In this document: piece after piece, positions 8,501-18,497 of the stretch
Position numbering within the stretch: position 1 is the stretch's first letter
How the letters are laid out: every line of letters starts with the position of its first letter
From: Mariniphaga sp.
Lineage (GTDB): Bacteria > Bacteroidota > Bacteroidia > Bacteroidales > Prolixibacteraceae
NCBI GenBank assembly: GCA_024636975.1
Contig: JAGXGA010000057.1
Span: 1 to 49,247, forward strand
Reading direction: 5' to 3'
DNA length: 49,247 nucleotides
Position numbers and translations under genes: made by a program
Notes under the pieces: model-generated
Database searches by the model: none
The model's input: the letters and a program-made list of their open reading frames with translations, nothing else
What the model was told of the DNA's origin: nothing

Positions 8501-9690
8501 CATTTAAGAATACTTCAGATAATCATTCAATTATTGTGAGGCTGGAAGTTATTAATGAGGAACAACCCGGAGAAAATAAAAGCATTAAGCTAACAGTATT
8601 TAATGAAGGAAAGGAAATAAGTGAAGAAAACAGGGAACGAATCTTTGAACGGTTTTACAAAGTTGACGAATCAACTGAAGGTGCAGGAATAGGGTTATCG
8701 TTTTCAAAATCACTGGTGGAAATGCATAAAGGTACTATTTCAGTAGAATCGATCGCTGGAAAAGGTGTTGCATTTCATGTTCTGATTCCAGCAGGAGAAG
8801 TTGAAATTAAGAATGAAGCAGCAGATATTATTATTGATAAAACTGAATCCGCCTATGTCTCTGTTTCAGAAGTGACTGGTTTACAGTCCAATGGGCAGGA
8901 ATCGGTTTTAATTGTTGAAGACAATACTGAATTGCGGGAATTTCTTGTAAAGATTTTCTCACGACATTATAAATGTTATACTTCAGATAATGGGGCCGAC
9001 GCCTGGGAGCTGGTGCTGAAAAAAACACCGTCTGCTATCATATCCGACATTGTTATGCCCAAACTGGATGGTTTGCTTTTGTGCAAAAAAGTGAAGGAGA
9101 ATAATAAAACCTGTCATATTCCGGTAATGTTGCTTACTGCAAAAGACGCGCCGGAACAAATTGCAGAAGGATTTTCTGTGGGAGCCGATTCCTATGTTGT
9201 AAAACCGTTCGATGTTGAACTTCTGATTTCACAAACCGCAAGGCTGATACAGAACCGGGAGCTTATACGGGAAAAATACCGTACACAGAATTTTATGGTT
9301 GAAATACAAAAAGGTATTTCCTCACGCGATGAAGAATTTTTAGAGACTGTAAGAAAGATTCTGGAAGAGAATATATCCGATCCGGAACTAAATGTGAATA
9401 GTCTTTCAAAGCAGTTAAATATAAGCACTACCCAACTTTATCGAAAATTAAAAGAATTAACCGGGCATTCACCTGTGGATTTTATCAGGACATTAAAACT
9501 ACAAAAAGCATATGGACTGTTAAGCAACCGGAGCAATACAGTGAAAGAAGTGTGTTACCTGACAGGATTTAATAATATGTCGTATTTCATTAAATGTTTT
9601 CGCAAGCAATTTGGTGTGACTCCTGCTTATTTTAGGGATAATGGTAAAGTTGAAAAAGCAAAAGAAATTGCAAATAATGTGCAGACTTAG
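5518..9690 (+). CDS. Hybrid two-component system sensor/regulator (HTCS), AraC output
   Basis: A 1390-residue one-protein signalling system that senses a glycan fragment in the periplasm and activates the neighbouring utilisation genes. Order of parts: signal anchor (MNRCIFIGIFFLLFAG; the ATG at 5539 is an equally good start), two seven-bladed propellers of reg_prop repeats to about 730 (recurring NLWIAT / LWIGT / FWVGT strands), a Y_Y_Y domain, a membrane helix at about 823-846, a HisKA domain with H877 in NIAHELRTP, a HATPase domain (NLLSNAFKNT, GAGIGLSFSKSL), a receiver with D1177 in SDIVMPKLDG and the conserved Lys in VVKPF, and a C-terminal AraC helix-turn-helix. All catalytic residues are present. 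It lies directly upstream of the SusCD operon on the same strand, the usual position of its regulator. The 290 bp before it holds only AT-rich spacer. Confidence 0.95.
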   Translation: MIFYVCCMNRCIFIGIFFLLFAGVTTAGDFRYLLTEYGLPDGEINSIVQDSEGNMWFATWSGLVKYDGYQFELYRPELGNPQSLPEKKIKQLFVDSSDNLWIATSMNLCKYNKSSNTFHTYRFNDLNSRGINISYLNEIQKHLVVHAVEGIFLIPLSEADNMQYVLSRHEVSYLNEPVEFYCNFSKGVGKNLILVANEGNKSRICFATLNKEDAKIALTVDTIVDLNETVNDIEYVASENTYYIATSQGVILYAPENGGIVENRFFQNLVIRNLLYTSNNRIYVALYEPKLLYLDLHTGLTGTYFSNPNKIGSLLDNEIHTMYEDFSGNLWIGHQGQGISILNLYQKKFHSFLRDPFNENSLSSNTVMCFEGTENEIIIGCRNNGLNIVSKKQTLEDKIYYQQIPIVSGHNSGSFSDGIWDIARQSDSLFWVGTEMGLYCLEKTKAGWKISPFEGKPSINHSIRKIFIDSNNNIWCGSHGFGIFFIPNLNHNTEGVNYQYEALAESPSTLSDGVILDIFLDSKKRFWVGTNKGFNRLTVDYESLDLSGKNRPELKFKRYVATQPLEGYLNNNEINCFYENYDGNLWIATQGGGINILNPLTDKFNYLTVDDGLPSNDVISMVPDDDGNLWISTNKGLVRYNRFGKDPLLSVFDSSDGVQGEIFMINSSYKAADDQMFFGGDKGFTSFYPRDIKINEIKPKISFTNLRIKNNLVNLGDTLYKSITLKTVMNETSEIVLPYKSNVFSIGTSALHFQNPESNSIEYMLEGLHKNWITVPANHRNIYLSNIPAGKYTLLAKAVSSDGLYSDEIKRLNIEINPPWYGKSFFISMYVLLFILLSYGVIYYIISRQKLIYQKKLDKIDIENSEQKMLFLTNIAHELRTPMSLIIAPVEDMVQNVPDDNPWKEHLKLISRNSKFLLRLINQIIDFRKLNAGKITFQPQKADIAKVVNNVVLNFKGLELSRNIDLQLHLAAGSIFGVVDVQKFEEILYNLLSNAFKNTSDNHSIIVRLEVINEEQPGENKSIKLTVFNEGKEISEENRERIFERFYKVDESTEGAGIGLSFSKSLVEMHKGTISVESIAGKGVAFHVLIPAGEVEIKNEAADIIIDKTESAYVSVSEVTGLQSNGQESVLIVEDNTELREFLVKIFSRHYKCYTSDNGADAWELVLKKTPSAIISDIVMPKLDGLLLCKKVKENNKTCHIPVMLLTAKDAPEQIAEGFSVGADSYVVKPFDVELLISQTARLIQNRELIREKYRTQNFMVEIQKGISSRDEEFLETVRKILEENISDPELNVNSLSKQLNISTTQLYRKLKELTGHSPVDFIRTLKLQKAYGLLSNRSNTVKEVCYLTGFNNMSYFIKCFRKQFGVTPAYFRDNGKVEKAKEIANNVQT

Positions 9691-9835
9691 AATTTTTGTA
9701 AAAAATACAGTAATTACCAGCTCTTTGTATGTTTTGTGTTATTTATGGTTGGATTTGTAATATAATGTAAGCTTCATTTTTTATATGTTTGGCCGCGAAA
9801 AAAGGAAAAGTTTTATTTTAAAATTAATAAATAAA

Positions 9836-12157
9836 ATGATAAAAATTAAATCAATCTTACTACCTGCCCTTCTGGTGCTGCTACTGGTTTACAGTTGCCG
9901 TAAAGATATGGAAGTTGATAAGTATGCAAGGCCCGAATGGCTTGCCGGCAAACTGTTCACGCAGATTCAGGAAAATCCTGACTTATCAACCTTTACGCGG
10001 GCAGTTGAGCTTACCAAGTATGATGAGCTCATAAATGTTTCGGGAAGTTATACGGTGTTTGCCCCTTCCGATGAAGCCTTTAACGCATGGTTTGCCAGTA
10101 ATCCGGATTATAACTCAATTGATGACATGCCATTGGCTGAACTGGAAAGACTGGTAAGATACCATATTATACAGAATCCCTGGTCAAAACAGCAGTTGCG
10201 TACACTTGATGTGTATGGCTGGATCGATACACTGGATATTAATAATAACGAGCCGAAGGGTTTTAAGCGTGAATCACTTTTATTTGAAAAGAACAGAAAA
10301 TATGGGGTGGTAAGCAGAAATAGAATAGCACAGTTAACTGATACGCTCAATACATCCTGGCATCGAAGGGTAATTACTGATTCACGAAAATTTGCTCCGG
10401 TGTTTTTCAGTGAATACTTCAATATATATGATTTATCTCCCCAGGATTATGAATTTTATTTTAATCGTCCCTTTGGTGGTCCAAATGATATACATTATGC
10501 CAATGGACGCATAGTTGGTGAAGAAGTTTTTGCTGAAAACGGTTTTATATACGTCATCGACCAGGTAGTTGAGCCACTTAAAAACGCATATCAGTTTATA
10601 AGTGAAACAGGAGGTGAACATTCCTATTCGCAGTATCGTGATCTGATTAATATTTTCCCGAATTTTGAATACAATGAAAATGCTACTAATGAACAGCCAG
10701 GAGCTGATTTAGGACTGGCAGTCGACTCATTGTTCGATTTATCATTTCCTCAACTGGCATTTAATTTAACAAGTGAACAGACAAAACCTCCAACAGGTAC
10801 ATTTGGCTTACCGCAAAATGTAACTATTCGTTATCATCATGGACTTCTGGCTCCTACCAATGATGCTTTCGACAGATTCATTACTGAATACATTCAAATA
10901 CCCAGAGGTTGGGGAACTTTAAACGGAGCTCCTCAACATATAAAAAGGATTATTGCAAACAGCTATTTGTCAGTCAACCCGGTTTATCCAAGTGATTTTT
11001 CCACAGGATTCTATAACGGAGAGATGGATTTGGTTACAATTGATCCATCCAATATTGTACAAAAGGAATTTGGCAGCAACAGTACTTTTATTGGTCTGAA
11101 TGAAGCCATTGTACCACGTGCATTTAGCAGTGTTACCGGACCGGTTTACCTGCAGCAGGGTTTCCAAAAGGTTATGTACGCCATTGAAGAAACCGGTTTG
11201 CTCCCTTCCTTAAAAAGGAAAGACCAGGACTACATGTTTTTTGTGGAATCCGATATGAATACTTCAATGGACTCCTCATTTGTGCTACAAAGGATTAGTG
11301 GTACAAATAACCAAATCATTAACAGGTTTTCTACATTTCTTATTTCACCTGGAAGCTTTACCCAGTTCGTGCTTTCTAAAAACGATTTAAGGGTTATGTT
11401 GCTAAACCATATTGGTTCAAAACAGCCAGTTGGAGTTGCAAGAAAAGAATTCATTCCCAACCTTGCCGGCAACTATTTAATTATAAACAATGAAACGGGT
11501 GAAGTATCCGGAACCGGAACCACCACTATAGGGTTCAGGGGAAGCATACCCGCACCTGAATTTCCAAGGGTATTAAGTGAAGCGGACAATGGAACAACGT
11601 ATGAAATTCAAAACTGGCTGAGCTTTACTACATCGTCATTATTTGCCCGGATTTCAACTGAATATCCTGTATTTCATAACCTGATGAGAAAAGCCGGCCT
11701 TTCAATCGATAAAGAATACCGATATAATTTTATTTCCAACAATGAATTTTACACTGTATTCATTCCGAGCAATGAAGCTATTCAGGAAGCCAATCTGAAC
11801 GCATTGCCTGTTGCTGAATTAAGGAATGTACTGCTGTTTCATTTCGTTCAGGGAGATTTGATCTTTACCGATGGCAATAAATCTCCTCAATATTATGAAA
11901 CCATCCGTGCCGATGAAAAATCAACACCATTTGCTACTGTATACACCAAACTTTTTATTGAACCTGGAGTTGATGTGATCCGATTTAAAAATGCCGATGG
12001 TGCTATTTATACTGAAGTTATCGAATCTGAAGCGACCAATAAATTGGTAGGAATAAGCCTGGGTACCGGACAGGAAGTTTTTCCAGGATCATATAATAAT
12101 GGTGTGATTCATCAGATTGATAAGGTACTGAATGTAAATGAGCTGGATACAGAATAA
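9836..12157 (+). CDS. FAS1 (fasciclin) repeat outer-membrane lipoprotein
   Basis: A 773-residue surface lipoprotein, first gene of the SusCD operon. The ATG at 9836 was chosen over one 17 codons upstream since it starts a lipoprotein signal: MIKIKSILLPALLVLLLVYSC with the lipidated Cys at 21. Several FAS1 repeats follow; the H1-type signature VFAPSDEAFNAWF is clear near 60-75, degenerate copies occur near LLAPTNDAFDRFI and a last one near TVFIPSNEAIQEA, each followed by a helix and an LLFHFV/RYHII-type strand. FAS1 domains bind proteins or glycans; in SusCD loci they take the place of SGBP-type binding lipoproteins, so a glycan-binding or scaffolding role is inferred. The gap to the next gene is 46 bp. 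Confidence 0.88.
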   Translation: MIKIKSILLPALLVLLLVYSCRKDMEVDKYARPEWLAGKLFTQIQENPDLSTFTRAVELTKYDELINVSGSYTVFAPSDEAFNAWFASNPDYNSIDDMPLAELERLVRYHIIQNPWSKQQLRTLDVYGWIDTLDINNNEPKGFKRESLLFEKNRKYGVVSRNRIAQLTDTLNTSWHRRVITDSRKFAPVFFSEYFNIYDLSPQDYEFYFNRPFGGPNDIHYANGRIVGEEVFAENGFIYVIDQVVEPLKNAYQFISETGGEHSYSQYRDLINIFPNFEYNENATNEQPGADLGLAVDSLFDLSFPQLAFNLTSEQTKPPTGTFGLPQNVTIRYHHGLLAPTNDAFDRFITEYIQIPRGWGTLNGAPQHIKRIIANSYLSVNPVYPSDFSTGFYNGEMDLVTIDPSNIVQKEFGSNSTFIGLNEAIVPRAFSSVTGPVYLQQGFQKVMYAIEETGLLPSLKRKDQDYMFFVESDMNTSMDSSFVLQRISGTNNQIINRFSTFLISPGSFTQFVLSKNDLRVMLLNHIGSKQPVGVARKEFIPNLAGNYLIINNETGEVSGTGTTTIGFRGSIPAPEFPRVLSEADNGTTYEIQNWLSFTTSSLFARISTEYPVFHNLMRKAGLSIDKEYRYNFISNNEFYTVFIPSNEAIQEANLNALPVAELRNVLLFHFVQGDLIFTDGNKSPQYYETIRADEKSTPFATVYTKLFIEPGVDVIRFKNADGAIYTEVIESEATNKLVGISLGTGQEVFPGSYNNGVIHQIDKVLNVNELDTE

Positions 12158-12203
12158 ATTGATGATTAAATTGAAAATGTAAAACCTAAGGTTTGTGAAC
12201 GAG

Positions 12204-15200
12204 ATGAAAAAAATCAGGATTAGCATAATTTTTATAGTAGCACTTTGCAGCTTCTTCATTTCAAATGCCCAGGATGGAACAATCCTCAGGGGCAGGGTCA
12301 TCGATAAATCGGATAAAACTACAATTATTGGGGCCAATATTGTTGAATACGATACCGATGAAAGGGTTGTAAACGGAACTATTACCAATGTAAACGGCGA
12401 CTTTGTGCTGCAGATGAATGACCCGGCAAACATTGTCAGAGTGAGTGTAATTGGTTATAAACCTCAGCAGATTGCAGTTGACCCAAGTAAGACCATTATG
12501 GTTGAACTGGAATCATCGGATGTTGCACTTGGTGAAGTAACCATAACAGCAGAAGCCAAATCTTCGAATAGTCTGACCAATATTGCCGACAGAGACCGGG
12601 CATCTTCTTCAGTGAAAGTGGATTTGATGGATATGCAGGACGTTGGTGTGCTTTCAGCTGCCGATGCTCTTCAGGGGAGAGTATCCGGATTGGATATTAT
12701 TTCTGCATCGGGTGACCCGGGTTCAGGCTCTCAATTGGTAATCAGGGGACTTAGTTCAATGGGAAATGCCCAGCCACTGATTGTTATCGATGGTATACCA
12801 CAATCAAGGGTTGAGAGCGGTTTTGATCTGAGTTCTGCTGACAGTGAAGACATAAGTAACCTTATTAATATAGCCCTTCAGGATATTAAATCGATTGAAG
12901 TATTGAAAGATGCTGCTTCTACGGCTGTATACGGATCAAGGGGTGCCGACGGTGTTCTGTTGATAGAAACGCATAAAGGTCGTATGGGAAAGGTGCAGTT
13001 CGACTACCAGTATAAAAACAGTTTGAACTTTCAGCCTCCGGCAATACCCATGTTGAACGGTGATGAGTACATCATGCTTCAGCTGGAAGAATGGCATAAT
13101 GCCCGTGGTGTATTCGAGATTCCACAGGAGATTGCCTATAACAGGGATTATGTGGATTTCTACAATTATTCACAAAATACCGACTGGATTAAAGAAATTA
13201 CTCAGAATGCCATGACACACGACCACTATTTCAGTATCTCAGGTGGTGGCGAAAAAACAAGGTATTTTACTTCTTTCAGCTATGTTGATGAAGGGGGTAC
13301 TACAATTAATACCAATTCCAAGCGCTTTTCCACACGTATTAATCTCGACTATTTTCTTTCACGAAATCTTCTGTTCCAGGTGAAGTTTAACTATTTCAAC
13401 AATAATACTGAAGGAAACCTTGAAATTCAGGGAAGCCACTGGGAACCCAGAAACATCCGTGAAATGGCATACATTAAGGCACCAAATATGAGTATATTGG
13501 AATATGATGCCTATGGGAATTTAACAGGTGAATATTTTACACCTATTAACAGTTATCAGGGTGACGGTGTTACTTATTTTAACCCGGTTGCTGTTGCAAA
13601 CCTTGGCTTTAACGACAGAATTTCAAACTCGCTGGAAAATACTTTTGTATTGCAATACAGGTTTAATGACTGGTTAACTTTTAATGAAACCGTTTCTTTC
13701 CAGTTTGGAGGAGAAAAAGCTAAAAACTATTTACCTTATAATGCCATTGGCGCCGATTGGCTGCAATGGAATGTCAATAAAGCAGAGGAGGGCAATAGCC
13801 TGTATCAAAACATCCGCATGGAATCGCGTTTGTCTTTTAATTCTCCTTTTACATCGGATATACATGAAGTTACAGGTGCAGTTACCTGGATTACCGACCA
13901 AAAGCAAAGCGAATGGATGAGCATTCAAAGTAACCGGACACCAAGTACTGATATTACTGACCCTGCCATTGATGCCCAGATTAACTGGATAGGCACTGGT
14001 TCCACCGAAAGCCGCCAGGTGAGCGGATTAGGTAACTTCAATTATAAATTGCTCGACCGGTATATGGTACAGACTATTTTACGGGCTGATGCACACTCGT
14101 CATTTGGGTCCAATAACAGGTGGGGGCTTTTTAAAGGAGTGTCGGTAGGCTGGAGATTTTCAAGCGAACCGATTTTGAGTGGCCTGGATTTCCTGGGTGA
14201 AAGTATGCTGCGTCTTAGCTGGGGGGTTTCCGGTCGTCAGCCAGGCGATGTATATGCTCGTTTTGCAACTTATGAATCGACCGGTACAGGTAGTTACATT
14301 CTTAATCCTGCTATTGCACCTACCAAAATGCAGTTAAATAACCTGCAGTGGGAAAATATTACCTCTTATAATGTTGGTGCAGAATTCAGTCTGTTTGAAG
14401 ACAGGTTGTATTTTGAAACCGATATTTATGAAAAGGTTACTACAGACATATTGTTTCCAGACTATGAAGTTCCCTATTCCAGTGGTTATGACGAACTGAG
14501 ATACCTGAACGGTGGTGAAATGACCAACAACGGATGGGAACTCATGGCTGATTGGCGGGCGATCCGCACAAAAGACTGGTTGCTTTCGTTCAATTTTAAC
14601 ACTTCACAAAACATAAATACTTTTAATAAGCTTCCTGATAACTTTAACCCGGAACGTTCTACTTCAATTGGAAACGGGCAGTATCCTAGAAGAGTTCAGG
14701 AAGGTGAGGCCATTGGTTCATTCTTTGGCTTCCGCTACCTGGGAGTGTATGCCAGTGATGCTGATGTTATTGCCTATGATGCCGATGATAATATAATCCT
14801 TGATAGCGAAGGCCGACCTATTCCAATGCGTTATGCTGATTCCTATACATTTAAAGGAGGTGATCCTATATATGAAGACATTAACCACGACGGTAAAATC
14901 GATTTGAACGATGTGGTACATATCGGTGACTCCAACCCTGATTTTATGGGTGGTTTTGGATCTAACCTGCGGTATAAGAATTTCGATTTCTCTGTAGCTT
15001 TCCATTACCGGGTTGGATTTGATATCATAAACCAGGTGGCTTTAGATTCGGAGGGTATGAATAACCGAAACAACCAAAGTAAGGCTGTTCTCAGCCGCTG
15101 GAGGGTACAGGGGCAGGAAGAAGCCGGTATTCTGCCAAGGGCTTATATGAACCATCCGGCCAACAACCTGGGGTCAGATCGTTATGTTGAAAAAGGAGAT

Positions 15201-15440
15201 TATATGCGTCTGAACAATTTAAAGTTTGGATATCAGTTAAGCCAGGAATTGGCAAACAAATTGGGTGTAAGGAAAGCCAGTTTTACAGTTAGTGCCCGTA
15301 AGCTTTTAACCTTTACCAATTATTCGGGACAAGACCCGGAGGTAGGTCAGAATGCCAGCGACCCATTCTGGATTGGCGTTGACAGAGCAAATACTCCTCC
15401 TCCCAAAATTATTACATTTAGTATAGCTGTTGGATTATAA
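12204..15440 (+). CDS. SusC/RagA-type TonB-dependent outer-membrane transporter (first copy)
   Basis: A 1078-residue SusC-type importer that forms, with the SusD lipoprotein, the pedal-bin complex for oligosaccharide uptake. The ATG at 12204 begins a clear signal peptide ending ISNAQ. Next come a carboxypeptidase-D-like regulatory domain (about 25-100), the TonB plug with DALQGRVSGLDI, LVIRGLSS, PLIVIDGIP and EVLKDAASTAVYGSRGADGVLLI (about 125-250), then the 22-strand barrel ending in the hydrophobic terminal strand TFSIAVGL. An insertion with DVIAYDADDNIILDSEGRP and the DINHDGKIDLNDV dockerin-like calcium loop near 890-905 is typical of SusC. Its stop is 12 bp before the SusD gene. Confidence 0.95.
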   Translation: MKKIRISIIFIVALCSFFISNAQDGTILRGRVIDKSDKTTIIGANIVEYDTDERVVNGTITNVNGDFVLQMNDPANIVRVSVIGYKPQQIAVDPSKTIMVELESSDVALGEVTITAEAKSSNSLTNIADRDRASSSVKVDLMDMQDVGVLSAADALQGRVSGLDIISASGDPGSGSQLVIRGLSSMGNAQPLIVIDGIPQSRVESGFDLSSADSEDISNLINIALQDIKSIEVLKDAASTAVYGSRGADGVLLIETHKGRMGKVQFDYQYKNSLNFQPPAIPMLNGDEYIMLQLEEWHNARGVFEIPQEIAYNRDYVDFYNYSQNTDWIKEITQNAMTHDHYFSISGGGEKTRYFTSFSYVDEGGTTINTNSKRFSTRINLDYFLSRNLLFQVKFNYFNNNTEGNLEIQGSHWEPRNIREMAYIKAPNMSILEYDAYGNLTGEYFTPINSYQGDGVTYFNPVAVANLGFNDRISNSLENTFVLQYRFNDWLTFNETVSFQFGGEKAKNYLPYNAIGADWLQWNVNKAEEGNSLYQNIRMESRLSFNSPFTSDIHEVTGAVTWITDQKQSEWMSIQSNRTPSTDITDPAIDAQINWIGTGSTESRQVSGLGNFNYKLLDRYMVQTILRADAHSSFGSNNRWGLFKGVSVGWRFSSEPILSGLDFLGESMLRLSWGVSGRQPGDVYARFATYESTGTGSYILNPAIAPTKMQLNNLQWENITSYNVGAEFSLFEDRLYFETDIYEKVTTDILFPDYEVPYSSGYDELRYLNGGEMTNNGWELMADWRAIRTKDWLLSFNFNTSQNINTFNKLPDNFNPERSTSIGNGQYPRRVQEGEAIGSFFGFRYLGVYASDADVIAYDADDNIILDSEGRPIPMRYADSYTFKGGDPIYEDINHDGKIDLNDVVHIGDSNPDFMGGFGSNLRYKNFDFSVAFHYRVGFDIINQVALDSEGMNNRNNQSKAVLSRWRVQGQEEAGILPRAYMNHPANNLGSDRYVEKGDYMRLNNLKFGYQLSQELANKLGVRKASFTVSARKLLTFTNYSGQDPEVGQNASDPFWIGVDRANTPPPKIITFSIAVGL

Positions 15441-15452
15441 TTTATTAAGGAT

Positions 15453-16922
15453 ATGAGAACAAAAATAAAATACTTACTGATTGCCTTAATGGTGCTAATG
15501 CAGGTATCGTGTGATGACTGGCTGGAACTGCAACCTCCGGGAGGTTTGATACGGGAAGAATTCTGGAAAACAAAGGAAGATGTTGAAGCAGTACTTATGG
15601 CTTCATATGAATCATTTGCATCTTTGAACAGAACTTTGTTTGTTTTTGGCGAGGTACGGGCCGACCTTGTTGAAGGGGATTTTAACCAGGGCAGGGATGA
15701 GCAACTCCTGATGGAAAACAATATTTATCCCGACAATGGTATCACCAACTGGCAGAACTTTTACAAAGTGATTAATTATTGTAACGAAGTATTAAAAAAT
15801 GCACCTGAAGTAAGGGAAATTGATAATACATTTACTGATTTCCAGATGTACAGCTATATGTCGGAAGCTTACTTTTTAAGAAGTCTTGCATATTTTTATC
15901 TTGTACGGTTATACAGAGATGTACCGTTGGTACTTGAACCATCAGAAAGTGATGATACTGATTTTTATATTGCAAAATCCGGTGAAGAGGAGATCCTTAA
16001 CCAGATAGTAAGTGATCTGGAAGAGAACCGAAAGTATGCGCCATCAGGAGGTTTTCCTACAATTTCTGAGAATAAGGGAAGGGCTTCCAAAGCAGCTTAC
16101 GATGCCTTACTTGCCGATATTGCCCTTTGGCGGTTTCAATACCAGTCGGCGTTAGATCATATTCGAAATATAGAGCAAAATATTGAGATCGTTCTGATGC
16201 CAAGTTCACGCTGGTTTGAAATATATTATCCTGGAAATTCGCTGGAAAGTATTTTTGAATTCCAGTTCGATGGTGGAAGAGGTCAGAATAACGGTACCTT
16301 CGGGGCAACAGAACGTAACAGCAATCAATACGATCCCAGCCAAAAGGCTCTTGAAATGTTTTCTTTTGAATATTCGAGTGAATTGGTTCGCGGAGAAGGT
16401 GCTTCCATTAAAAAATATGGTGAGGATGATTTTATCATCTGGAAATATGTCGGGATGGCTCCTGATGGACAAACCACCCGGTCGGGTGATGCACAATACA
16501 GTGCAAACTGGATTGTTTACAGGCTTGCTGATGTCATGCTGATGAAGGCAGAAGCTTTATCACAATTGGAACAATACAGTGCAGCATTAATGATAATTAA
16601 TCAGATCAGGCAAAGAGCTGATGTTCCAGCTGTGAACCTGGCAAATACGCCTAATGCCTTTGAAGATGCCATTTTGGAAGAACGTGCGCTTGAACTTGCT
16701 TTCGAAGGAAAAAGATGGTTCGATCTTCTCAGAATGGGGAGAAGAAATAATTTTTCACGGAAGGATAAACTTATTGAGGTAATTGTAAGTAATGTGCCAT
16801 CGACACAAAAACGTATCCTTGCTGCGAAGCTTACAAATCCGCTGGGTTGGTATCTTCCGATTTACGAAAGTGAAATTGAGCGGAATAAGGAAATGGTTCA
16901 AAACCCTTATTATGATTTTTAA
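15453..16922 (+). CDS. SusD/RagB-type glycan-binding lipoprotein (first copy)
   Basis: A 489-residue SusD-family lipoprotein, the lid of the SusC transporter and ligand binder at the cell surface. The signal MRTKIKYLLIALMVLMQVSC ends at Cys20, followed by DDWLELQPPGG. TPR-like helices make up the body: EAYFLRSLAYFYLVRLYRDVPLV (given here as a hallmark in part, near 130-150) and, near the end, RLADVMLMKAEAL and EERALELAFEGKRWFDLLR, the two best conserved segments of the family. The last residues WYLPIYESEIERN are the usual C-terminus. It is tightly coupled to the SusC before it and to a FAS1 lipoprotein 19 bp after it. Confidence 0.95.
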   Translation: MRTKIKYLLIALMVLMQVSCDDWLELQPPGGLIREEFWKTKEDVEAVLMASYESFASLNRTLFVFGEVRADLVEGDFNQGRDEQLLMENNIYPDNGITNWQNFYKVINYCNEVLKNAPEVREIDNTFTDFQMYSYMSEAYFLRSLAYFYLVRLYRDVPLVLEPSESDDTDFYIAKSGEEEILNQIVSDLEENRKYAPSGGFPTISENKGRASKAAYDALLADIALWRFQYQSALDHIRNIEQNIEIVLMPSSRWFEIYYPGNSLESIFEFQFDGGRGQNNGTFGATERNSNQYDPSQKALEMFSFEYSSELVRGEGASIKKYGEDDFIIWKYVGMAPDGQTTRSGDAQYSANWIVYRLADVMLMKAEALSQLEQYSAALMIINQIRQRADVPAVNLANTPNAFEDAILEERALELAFEGKRWFDLLRMGRRNNFSRKDKLIEVIVSNVPSTQKRILAAKLTNPLGWYLPIYESEIERNKEMVQNPYYDF

Positions 16923-16941
16923 AATGATTTATTTAAATGCA

Positions 16942-18486
16942 ATGAAAAGAGGAACGTATATAATCGGATTGTTGTTGGTTGTGGTATTGTTCTCATGCAA
17001 AAGGGAACCCATTGTAGCCAACTTCGAGGACGTGGAGAAATCATCCATCTACGATTACCTAATGGAAAACAAGGAAGAATATTCCAGCTTTATTTCTATT
17101 CTTGAAACCGGAGGTCTGGTCAAAACTTTGAGTGCCTATAATCCGGATGGTATCGGATATACATTGTTTTTACCCGATAATGCTGCAATAAATAACTTTA
17201 TTGATGAGAACGACCAGTTTTCCTCGTTAAATGACATTTTAAATGATCAGGCTTATGCTGCTGCATTCTCAAGATACCATGTTGTAAATCTGGGAGTGCA
17301 CACCAATCAGTTTCCGTTTGGGGCATTTTCCGAACCAACTTTATCGGGCGATTTTCTTACAGTTAGTTTTATTATTGAACCCGATACATCCTACTATAAA
17401 ATTAATAACCAGGCTTCAGTTATCTTTCCGAATATCGAAGTGTCAAACGGTTTTGTTCATAAAGTGCAAACTGCTTTGAAACCTATAACCTTTACAAGCT
17501 ATCAATGGCTGGAACAAAATCAGGGTTATTCTATCTTTAAAGAAGCCATCGATCTTACCGGGTTGCGACCCCTCATTGATTTCAATTTAAAAGTTGATGA
17601 GAACAGACAACCGTTAACCATGCTTATAGAACCCGACAGAATATATAATGAAAAAGGAATTAATAATGTAAATGATCTGGCTGCTTTTATCAGCCCGGAT
17701 GATACAGATTATACCAGTTCCACCAATCCATTGTATAATTTTGTTGCCTATCATATTCTGAACGGGCAGTATTTTGTCGACAATTTTGAAGGCACCAGTA
17801 CCAATTACATAACCAATTCTGAAATTCCCCTTAGCATTAATGGACTGGGAATAGACCTGGCCATAAACAAAGGAAAAGAAGATACTATTTATGTGGGGGA
17901 GAATCCTGTTGATTACATTGGTTTTCTATACGACGAAAGTAATGTAATTACTCAAAGTGGCGCTATGCATTTCATTGACAGGGTAATGGTTCAAAGGGCT
18001 CCGTCAAGAGCAACCAGAACTTTTGAATTTTATGAAGAAACACTGCTTAATGAATACAGACAGGAAATAGGTACGTTTCTGATTGAAGACAAGGAAGCTT
18101 TATCAACGATTGAATGGTCGGGCGCTGATTTATCATTTGTAGAGTTGGGTGAACAACAATCTTCTGCATGGGGGGCCGATTATCTTGAAATAAATGGTGA
18201 CTTTACAATTTCGTATACCATTCCCAGAATTATTCAGGGACGATATATGGTATTTTTAGGTGCCGAAGCATATAATGAACAGAATGCCCTGGTTGAAGTA
18301 TTTATTGATGGAAAGAAAATAGGCAGCCTTGTTGACTTGTCTACCGGGGGTACTTCCAATAATCCATTTCAAAGAATTGAATTGGGTACTATTGATTTTA
18401 CACGCTATTCAACGCATAAAGTTGAAATAAGACCACTTATTCCAGGTCGTTTCCTTTGGGATTATATTCGTTTTGAACCGTTTTAA
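16942..18486 (+). CDS. FAS1-domain lipoprotein with C-terminal beta-sandwich
   Basis: A 514-residue lipoprotein. Among several upstream in-frame ATGs, 16942 was chosen: it lies 19 bp after the SusD stop and begins MKRGTYIIGLLLVVVLFSC, a lipobox with Cys19. Two FAS1-like repeats follow (LFLPDNAAINNFI near 70-85; YNFVAYHILNGQ near 260). The last 160 residues form a different, beta-rich module with YMVFLGAEAYNEQNALVEVFI-type strands ending in WDYIRFEPF, similar to carbohydrate-binding jelly-roll domains seen in other SusCD-linked FAS1 lipoproteins (DUF5108-like, from memory). A cell-surface glycan-binding role in this operon is inferred. The next gene begins 11 bp later and has the same architecture. 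Confidence 0.82.
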   Translation: MKRGTYIIGLLLVVVLFSCKREPIVANFEDVEKSSIYDYLMENKEEYSSFISILETGGLVKTLSAYNPDGIGYTLFLPDNAAINNFIDENDQFSSLNDILNDQAYAAAFSRYHVVNLGVHTNQFPFGAFSEPTLSGDFLTVSFIIEPDTSYYKINNQASVIFPNIEVSNGFVHKVQTALKPITFTSYQWLEQNQGYSIFKEAIDLTGLRPLIDFNLKVDENRQPLTMLIEPDRIYNEKGINNVNDLAAFISPDDTDYTSSTNPLYNFVAYHILNGQYFVDNFEGTSTNYITNSEIPLSINGLGIDLAINKGKEDTIYVGENPVDYIGFLYDESNVITQSGAMHFIDRVMVQRAPSRATRTFEFYEETLLNEYRQEIGTFLIEDKEALSTIEWSGADLSFVELGEQQSSAWGADYLEINGDFTISYTIPRIIQGRYMVFLGAEAYNEQNALVEVFIDGKKIGSLVDLSTGGTSNNPFQRIELGTIDFTRYSTHKVEIRPLIPGRFLWDYIRFEPF

Positions 18487-18497
18487 TTAAATAAGAT

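Noticed and set aside
16792-16941. Extended start of the FAS1 lipoprotein inside the SusD gene
   Set aside because: The extension overlaps SusD by 131 bp and would bury the lipoprotein signal.
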